Shown: in pieces, positions 16,114 to 20,798 of the stretch | Position numbering within the stretch: position 1 is the stretch's first letter | Layout: the number at the start of each line of letters is the position of its first letter | Origin: an uncultured Clostridia bacterium | Lineage (GTDB): Bacteria; Bacillota; Clostridia; TANB77; CAG-508 | Assembly: GCA_949077355.1 (NCBI GenBank) | Contig: CARUQW010000029.1 | Coordinates: 1 to 20,798, forward strand | Direction: 5' to 3' | DNA length: 20,798 bases | The notes under the pieces: model-generated | Told to the model about the DNA's origin: nothing | Seen by the model: only the letters and a program-made list of their open reading frames with translations | The model's database searches: none | Made by a program: the position numbers and the translations under genes

Positions 16114-16563
16114 TTTAAATAGCTTTTTTATGATAGTTAATAATTTTTTAAAAGGATTTTTTGAGTTGATAACAGTCATACTTGTGATAGGTATATTATA
16201 ATTTTCAATTTTTTTTCTTTTAGAAAATAAATCTTCTGTAGGATATCGATTTTTCTTTTCCATCTCTATTGCATATAACTCTTTTTTATCATTTGCTTCT
16301 ATCTGTATACGTTCATCATCGTCTACCCAATATTCAACATATAAATTAGCAATTAATATCAAAGTTAATTTTGATATATTTTGTTCTTCAAAAGATAAGT
16401 GAGGATTGTAAACATAAGTATAAGTAGTATCTTTATATTTTTCATAATAGGATAATTTTTCTTTTGGAATTTTATTTGTATCATTATAAGAAATATATTT
16501 TAAGATTTCCAATAATTCTGTATAAGATTTTGCATAATCCTCTTTTGTATATAGATGTATCAT
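16105..16563 (-). CDS. Hypothetical protein of 152 residues
   Basis: A soluble, Lys/Glu/Tyr-rich protein beginning MIHLYTKEDYAKSYTELLEI. The N-terminal pattern YTELLEILKYI...NKIPKEKLSYYEKYKD and the Lys-rich C-terminal helix KNPFKKLLTIIKKLFKLT resemble a recurrent family of uncharacterised proteins in gut Clostridia and Bacilli, from memory and without a search. No catalytic motif is seen. AAGGAG lies 7 nt before the ATG. It starts only 11 nt after the stop of the 357-residue gene, so the two form an operon and may act together. Confidence 0.75.
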   Translation of the reverse strand: MIHLYTKEDYAKSYTELLEILKYISYNDTNKIPKEKLSYYEKYKDTTYTYVYNPHLSFEEQNISKLTLILIANLYVEYWVDDDERIQIEANDKKELYAIEMEKKNRYPTEDLFSKRKKIENYNIPITSMTVINSKNPFKKLLTIIKKLFKLT

Positions 16564-16574
16564 TCAATTTCTCC

Positions 16575-17648
16575 TTATTTATTTAAGTCATGATTATGAA
16601 AAGAGAGTTGTCGATTTCTTTCTTGAACAGCAACAGTCATTCTTTCTTCCACAGTTGTTGCCTTTAAGGCACTTTTTCCTATTTTTCTAGAATCTAAAGA
16701 ACAGTCATTCATTTCTACTATTTGTTCTAAAAGTTCCTTAGAAAGCCCCAATTTAACAGAAAAATAATAAGCTTCTCTAGAATTAAGTCCACTTTTCCAT
16801 ATTTTCATAATATCTTCTCGTTCAATATCTTCAGGCAATTTTTTATCAAAACCTAGTTGCTTTTTTATACTCTTAATTTTGGAACCTTCGTATTCAATAG
16901 GTAATCCAGCATTATACTCATATAGTTTTCCAGTATAATCTGGCAAGATAGAAGTATCATTTAATTCATAAAGCAATGATTCAAATTCTTCCTGTGATAT
17001 TTGACCTAATTCATGCTTGCTTTCCAATATACCAATAACCGTCTCTTGAGCATTTTTCATAATACTCTGAAATTTATTTCCAAAATGTACACAAACTTGT
17101 CCAAAAAAAGGCAAATCAATAACAAAAGAATCATTTCCTACAGAATCTTTTCGATAGCCATAAGAAATAAAATTTTTATATTCATCTTCTGTTTTAGTAA
17201 GAATATACAAACTAGCAATTAAATCTTTCATTGCCATATCCTTCCAACGTAATGAAGTGATTTCATTTTTTCTATATAGTTCTTGTGTTTTTTCGGGTAA
17301 TTCATTATTATTTTCATAACGATAGTGTTTTGCTAATCGATTAGACATAAGCATTAACAAAGCCATATTAGTAATTCCATCAAATTGGTCCGTAGCATCA
17401 ACTGTTCCTAAATTTCCAGTTAGATAATCAATTTTAGTATAATCATTTCTGATAATTGATTTTATATTATCAGAAGGAATTTCGATAAGAGTATTTTTCA
17501 ATCCACTTTCATTTTTTCCTTTTTGTTTTAGAATGAAATCTTTTAGGTCGTTTTTACTTTTTGTATTTAAAAATAGGAGGGTAACTTTTTCCAATTTTTT
17601 ATAAAGTGATGCGTAATTATCAGATAAATAAGTACTTTCTTTTTTCAT
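16575..17648 (-). CDS. Hypothetical protein of 357 residues, unknown function
   Basis: A soluble, mostly helical protein with no signal peptide, membrane segment or motif that I recognise. Segments that may be conserved are KIDYLTGNLGTVDATDQFDG, DSFVIDLPFFGQVCVHFG (beta-rich, alternating hydrophobic) and a C-terminal block with GKSALKATTVEERMTVAVQE. A GGGGG ribosome site and a good promoter (17681-17709) precede the ATG. It heads the inverted cassette, with the 152-residue gene 11 nt downstream. It could be an accessory, phage- or plasmid-derived or defence-type protein, but nothing in the sequence decides this. Confidence 0.75.
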   Translation of the reverse strand: MKKESTYLSDNYASLYKKLEKVTLLFLNTKSKNDLKDFILKQKGKNESGLKNTLIEIPSDNIKSIIRNDYTKIDYLTGNLGTVDATDQFDGITNMALLMLMSNRLAKHYRYENNNELPEKTQELYRKNEITSLRWKDMAMKDLIASLYILTKTEDEYKNFISYGYRKDSVGNDSFVIDLPFFGQVCVHFGNKFQSIMKNAQETVIGILESKHELGQISQEEFESLLYELNDTSILPDYTGKLYEYNAGLPIEYEGSKIKSIKKQLGFDKKLPEDIEREDIMKIWKSGLNSREAYYFSVKLGLSKELLEQIVEMNDCSLDSRKIGKSALKATTVEERMTVAVQERNRQLSFHNHDLNK

Positions 17649-17680
17649 AAGACCCCCTTTAAAATATGAATGTTATGTTC

Positions 17681-17709
17681 ATAATAACACAAATAAACCA
17701 TTTTTTCAA
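17681..17709 (-). promoter_or_regulatory. Promoter of the inverted cassette
   Basis: Reading the minus strand, TTGAAA (17709-17704), 17 nt, TATTAT (17686-17681). The -10 region lies in a short palindrome (TGTTAT 17671-17676 with ATAACA 17684-17689). It is divergent from the binding-protein promoter at 17734. Confidence 0.7.
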
Positions 17710-17733
17710 TCTCAAATAAAAAAATATGAAATT

Positions 17734-17762
17734 TTCACATATTCTAGAAATAAACATAAAAT
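17734..17762 (+). promoter_or_regulatory. Probable promoter of the binding-protein gene
   Basis: TTCACA (17734-17739), 17 nt, TAAAAT (17757-17762), about 28 nt before the start. It allows the binding protein to be expressed independently of the ATPase and permease, from which it is cut off by inverted genes and a terminator. Confidence 0.55.
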
Positions 17763-17789
17763 ATATAAAATAAAAATAGGAGGTAGAAA

Positions 17790-18800
17790 ATGAGTAAAAA
17801 AAGAATCATAAGCATCATTGCTGTACTTATTATAGCCATAATCATAGGGATTTTCGCAACTATCAAACAAACAAGCAAAAAAGAAGACTTAAAAACAATT
17901 AAAGTGAATGAGGTAACTCGTTCTGTGTTTTATGCACCACAATATGTAGCAATCAATAACGGCTATTTCAAAGAAAATGGAATGGACATAGAATTAACAA
18001 CAGGTCAAGGTGCAGATGCGGTTATGACAGCAGTACTTGCTAACCAATGTGATATTGGATTTGCTGGACCAGAAGCATCTATCTATGTATATAACGAAGG
18101 AAAAGAAGATTACACACAGGTATTTGCACAATTAACAAAAAAAGACGGTTCCTTCTTAGTAGCAAGAAATCAAACAGAAAATTTTAATTGGCAAGATTTA
18201 AAGGGAAAAATGGTTATCCCAGGACGAAAGGGTGGGGTACCTTATATGACATTAGAATATGTATTAAAGAAAAATGGAATAGACCCACAAAAGGATACCA
18301 CATTAGATGATAGTATTAAATTTGATTTAATGGCAGGTGCTTTTGCAAGTGGTAGTGCAGATTATGTAACATTATTTGAACCAACAGCATCTATGACCGA
18401 AAAACAGGAAAAAGGATACATTGTAGTATCAGTAGGAGAAGCGGCAGGAGAAATTCCGTATACAGCATACTTTAGCAAAAAAAGTTATATCGAGAACAAT
18501 CAAGATACTATTCAGAAATTTACAAATGCTATTTATAAAGGACAACAATGGGTAAAAGAACATACAGCAAAAGAAATTGCAGAAGCAATTCAAAACTTTT
18601 TCCCAGACACAAATGTAGAAATGTTAGCAACAGCCATTCAAAGCTATCAAGACATAGACGCTTGGAATGATACACCAATCTTGAAAGAAGAAGCCTTTAA
18701 TCGTTTAGAAGAGGTCATGACAATGGCAGGCGAATTAAAGGAAAAAGTACCTTATGATAAAATTATAAACAATCAATATGCAGAAAAAGCAATAAAATAG
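17790..18800 (+). CDS. ABC transporter substrate-binding protein, SsuA/THI5-like
   Basis: Extracellular binding protein of the NMT1/THI5-like class that delivers ligand to the permease encoded at 14979. The 336-residue protein has a basic start and a hydrophobic segment at about residues 5-24 (IISIIAVLIIAIIIGIF), then the fold with APQYVAINNGYFKENGMDIEL, GQGADAVMTAVLANQCDIGFAG, a ligand-region GRKGGVPYMTLEYVLKKNGI and the C-terminal lobe. There is no lipobox Cys after the hydrophobic segment, so it is probably anchored by an uncleaved helix rather than as a lipoprotein, unlike most Gram-positive binding proteins. AGGAGG precedes the ATG. Ligand unknown: aliphatic sulfonates, taurine, nitrate or hydroxymethylpyrimidine-like compounds are possible from the family. 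Confidence 0.93.
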   Translation: MSKKRIISIIAVLIIAIIIGIFATIKQTSKKEDLKTIKVNEVTRSVFYAPQYVAINNGYFKENGMDIELTTGQGADAVMTAVLANQCDIGFAGPEASIYVYNEGKEDYTQVFAQLTKKDGSFLVARNQTENFNWQDLKGKMVIPGRKGGVPYMTLEYVLKKNGIDPQKDTTLDDSIKFDLMAGAFASGSADYVTLFEPTASMTEKQEKGYIVVSVGEAAGEIPYTAYFSKKSYIENNQDTIQKFTNAIYKGQQWVKEHTAKEIAEAIQNFFPDTNVEMLATAIQSYQDIDAWNDTPILKEEAFNRLEEVMTMAGELKEKVPYDKIINNQYAEKAIK

Positions 18801-18823
18801 AAAAAGAAGATTAAAGTGAAATT

Positions 18824-18859
18824 TTGCCAGAGAGGATGGACCTTTTTGGCAATCTTTAT
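18824..18859 (+). terminator. Terminator after the binding-protein gene
   Basis: A 12-bp stem (18824-18835 with 18841-18852, two G-T pairs) with a 5-nt loop, followed by TCTTTAT. Its sequence is close to the reverse complement of the murC terminator on the other side of the structured element. Confidence 0.75.
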
Positions 18860-18874
18860 TTAAAATTCTTTATC

Positions 18875-18995
18875 AAAAAGTTAATCCATTTTTTCTTTGT
18901 AACTCCCAGCTACGAACCAGCTGTAATTGCATAACAGCTGGTAATCTTGCTGGTCCCCACGAATTGTTACTACAGAAAAAATGGATTAACTTTTC
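18875..18995 (+). other. Structured repeat element, copy 2
   Basis: The outer stem 18876-18895 with 18975-18994 is perfect over 20 bp. Inside lie GTAAC/GTTAC (18899-18903, 18966-18970), CCAGC/GCTGG (18906-18910, 18949-18953) and ACCAGCTG/CAGCTGGT (18916-18923, 18935-18942). Relative to copy 1, the outer stem and the second and third helices have changed on both sides so that pairing is kept, while the loops (TCC, CGA, TAATTRCATAA, AATCTT, TCCCCMCGAATT) stay nearly constant. It is in the same orientation as copy 1, about 4.9 kb away, in the convergent space between the binding-protein gene and murC. No open reading frame of its own. Confidence 0.8.
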
Positions 18996-19010
18996 AATTT
19001 AAAAAATAGA

Positions 19011-19046
19011 CAACAAAAATGCCAAAAGGTTCCGTCCCTTCTGGCA
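19011..19046 (-). terminator. murC terminator
   Basis: On the minus strand TGCCAGAAGG (19046-19037) pairs with CCTTTTGGCA (19029-19020) over a 7-nt loop and is followed by TTTTTG. It lies 9 nt after the murC stop. Confidence 0.8.
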
Positions 19047-19055
19047 AATTTTCAT

Positions 19056-20444
19056 CTAATCCTCTTTGATTAGCATTGGTCCAATTTCTGTTACAGTACC
19101 GGCACCAAGAGTCATAACAATATCATCTTCTTGAACATTATTTTTTACATAAGAAACACAATCGCTAAAATTAGGTATATATTTTGCTTCTTTTCCCATT
19201 GAAATTAAGGCATCTACTAAATCTTTAGAAGAAATATCATAAGTATTTTTTTCTCTTGCAGCATAGATATCCAAAACAATAACATGGTCAAAATTTAACA
19301 ATGACTTGGCAAAATCCATTAATAAGTTTTTAGTTCTACTGTAAGTGTGTGGCTGGAAGATAACCCAAGATTGATGATATCTTTTATGAGATAAAGATTT
19401 GGCAGTAGCTAAAATTTCAGTTGGATGATGACCATAATCATCATAAACACTGACCTTTTGATTTATTTTACCTTTGAATTCAAATCTTCTATGAGCACCT
19501 GTAAATTTCAATAAAGCAGATTGAATAACATTTTTTTCAATTCCATATTTAGTACATAAAGCAATACAAGATAAAGCATTTAAAATGTTATGTGTACCAG
19601 GAACAGATAATTTAATTCTAGTAAAAAATTCGTTTTTATAGTAAACATCAAATTCAGGGAAACCGTCATTGGTAAAAGTGATGTTAACAGCACAAAAATC
19701 AGCATCTTTATTTTGAATACCATAGGTAATAGGAATGACTTTAGTATGTTGTGCTAAATCTAAGCAATTGGTATCATCAGCATTTAATACCAAAACACCA
19801 TCATCTGGTAGAAGTTTTACATATTTAACAAAAGCATTTTTTATATTTTCAAAGGTTTTAAAATAATCTAAATGGTCATTGTCAATATTTAAAATAATTT
19901 CTGCTTTGGGACTAAATTTTAAAAAGCTTTCTACATATTCACAAGCTTCGATGATAAAATGTTCACTATTACCAACCTTATAATTTCCACCAATTTGTTT
20001 TAAATAAGCGCCAACTTGGATACTTGGTTCAGCTAAAGCTTCGATGAAACAAAGAGCAACCATTGAAGTGGTAGTTGTTTTTCCATGTGTACCAGAAATA
20101 CATATAGTATCTTGATAGCAACGGGTTAAAGAACCTAAAAAATCAGCTCTTTCAATGGTAGGAATATGTAATCTTTGCGCTTCTAACATTTCAGGATCAT
20201 CTTGTTTAACGGCAGCAGAATAAACAACGACATCAGAGTTACCAACATCTTCTATGTTATGACCAATGGTAACTTTAATCCCTTTTTGAATAAGAGATTG
20301 TACATTTTCTGAATCAGAAGTATCAGAACCAGCAACATGAAATCCCCAATTCTTTAAAATAGCAGCGATACCACTCATACTGACGCCACCAATTCCAATC
20401 ATATATATTTTTTTGTATTTTTTTATATTTTCAATATTTGGCAT
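19056..20444 (-). CDS. murC: UDP-N-acetylmuramate--L-alanine ligase
   Basis: Cytoplasmic ATP-dependent ligase that adds L-Ala to UDP-MurNAc, the first amino-acid step of the peptidoglycan stem peptide. The 462-residue protein has the N-terminal Rossmann motif MIGIGGVSMSGIA (about 15-27), the ATP loop SGTHGKTTTTS (about 113-123), the central EACEYVESFL and NIDNDHLDYF motifs, YDDYGHHPTEI and QPHTYSRTK in the C-terminal domain, all as expected for MurC rather than MurD/E/F. AAGGAG stands 9 nt before the ATG. It is monocistronic here, with its own promoter and terminator, and divergent from spoVG. Confidence 0.97.
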   Translation of the reverse strand: MPNIENIKKYKKIYMIGIGGVSMSGIAAILKNWGFHVAGSDTSDSENVQSLIQKGIKVTIGHNIEDVGNSDVVVYSAAVKQDDPEMLEAQRLHIPTIERADFLGSLTRCYQDTICISGTHGKTTTTSMVALCFIEALAEPSIQVGAYLKQIGGNYKVGNSEHFIIEACEYVESFLKFSPKAEIILNIDNDHLDYFKTFENIKNAFVKYVKLLPDDGVLVLNADDTNCLDLAQHTKVIPITYGIQNKDADFCAVNITFTNDGFPEFDVYYKNEFFTRIKLSVPGTHNILNALSCIALCTKYGIEKNVIQSALLKFTGAHRRFEFKGKINQKVSVYDDYGHHPTEILATAKSLSHKRYHQSWVIFQPHTYSRTKNLLMDFAKSLLNFDHVIVLDIYAAREKNTYDISSKDLVDALISMGKEAKYIPNFSDCVSYVKNNVQEDDIVMTLGAGTVTEIGPMLIKED

Positions 20445-20471
20445 TGCGAAACACTCCTTTATAACAGGTAG

Positions 20472-20500
20472 ATTATATAATTATATAGATGAAAATTCAA
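20472..20500 (-). promoter_or_regulatory. Sigma-A promoter of murC
   Basis: Reading the minus strand, TTGAAT (20500-20495), 17 nt, TATAAT (20477-20472), about 27 nt upstream of the murC start. Confidence 0.8.
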
Positions 20501-20632
20501 TAGTTTGGTTAAAATTTAAGAAAAAACTTGGTTTTAGACATCTATTTAAAGAAACGAACAAATCTCCTATATTTTATGAAATAAATAGAAAGTAGTTACA
20601 AAATATAAAATTTAATTTTTTTGTAAAAAAAA

Positions 20633-20661
20633 GAAGGAAAAACTTTTTTTATGAAGAATAT
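20633..20661 (+). promoter_or_regulatory. Sigma-H type promoter upstream of spoVG
   Basis: GAAGGAAAA (20633-20641), an 11-nt spacer and GAAGAATAT (20653-20661) match the sigma-H consensus (RnAGGAwWW, 11-12 nt, RnnGAATww) at every defined position. spoVG is a classical sigma-H gene in Bacillus, so the placement is expected. A TATAAT at 20662-20667 also occurs but has no good -35. The leader to the ATG would be about 65 nt. Confidence 0.75.
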
Positions 20662-20666
20662 TATAA

Positions 20667-20696
20667 TTGTACATAAGATACAAGTTATATGTACAA
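20667..20696. promoter_or_regulatory. Operator-like palindrome at the spoVG transcription start
   Basis: TTGTACATA (20667-20675) and TATGTACAA (20688-20696) are perfect 9-bp inverted repeats 12 nt apart. They lie just downstream of the sigma-H -10 element, a position where a dimeric repressor would block the gene. The protein is unknown. Confidence 0.5.
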
Positions 20697-20734
20697 AATA
20701 ATTTTAAAACTTAAGGAAGGTAGGTGCACTTAGA

Positions 20735-20798
20735 ATGCAAATCACAGATGTACGTTTAAGAAAAGTAAATTCAGAAAACAGAATGAAAGCTGTTGCTT
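20735..20798 (+). CDS. spoVG: SpoVG, 5' part (cut by window end)
   Basis: The 21 visible residues, MQITDVRLRKVNSENRMKAV and one more, match the start of SpoVG, a small RNA/DNA-binding regulator involved in septation, sporulation and global control in Firmicutes. The ribosome site GGAAGGTAGGTG precedes the ATG with about 8 nt spacing. A sigma-H type promoter and a palindrome lie upstream. The gene runs off the right edge. Confidence 0.93.
   Translation, partial: MQITDVRLRKVNSENRMKAVA

Noticed and set aside
13996..18995. Composite transposon bounded by the two elements
   Set aside because: No transposase or integrase gene lies between them and no target duplication is visible; direct-repeat recombination remains only a possibility.
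20445..20632. Small + strand gene between murC and spoVG
   Set aside because: A 60-codon frame at 20413 overlaps the murC start and its promoter, has no ribosome site and shows no family resemblance.

Overview
The window comes from a low-GC, Gram-positive (Firmicutes) chromosome, most likely a Clostridia-type, probably host-associated, bacterium. Evidence: strongly A/T-biased codons, strong AGGAGG-type ribosome sites, many TTGACA/TATAAT promoters with 17-nt spacers, and core genes leuS, mfd, trmL, murC and spoVG. A textbook sigma-H promoter in front of spoVG suggests a spore-forming lineage or descent from one. Species cannot be given from sequence alone.

Layout. 1-426: 3' end of a protein with seven tandem 10-residue repeats. 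475-2865 (-): leuS, facing away from a + strand unit of two tandem HD-domain hydrolase paralogues (3017-4552) and a type IA topoisomerase (4641-6602). 6695-7615 (-): an SDR dehydrogenase, divergent from mfd (7752-11202), which is followed by two SPOUT RNA methyltransferases (11293-12621). 12914-13918: a PD-(D/E)XK nuclease of the Rpn/YhgA-like type. 14219-18800: an ABC importer (ATPase, permease, binding protein) split by three inverted genes of unknown function (15831-17648). 19056-20444 (-): murC. 20735-end: spoVG, cut by the window edge.

The most striking observation is that mfd and the ABC permease gene are each broken by one extra C in the same local context: a Leu codon, then CGG, then A. 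Skipping that C restores the family sequence (Leu-Gly) in both. Reading all coding regions here by eye (about 6,200 codons) I found no other in-frame CGG codon. This suggests CGG is unassigned or very poorly decoded in this organism and that Leu-CGG-A works as a +1 translational frameshift site. It is a hypothesis, but two sequencing errors sharing this pattern would be a notable coincidence.

The second is a pair of about 120-nt structured elements (13996-14116 and 18875-18995) with a conserved core, three nested helices and an outer stem of 20-21 bp. The helices differ between copies by compensatory changes, so the fold is being kept. I do not recognise the family. The copies lie in the same orientation and bracket the split ABC transporter locus.

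No tRNA, rRNA, CRISPR array or complete insertion sequence was seen.
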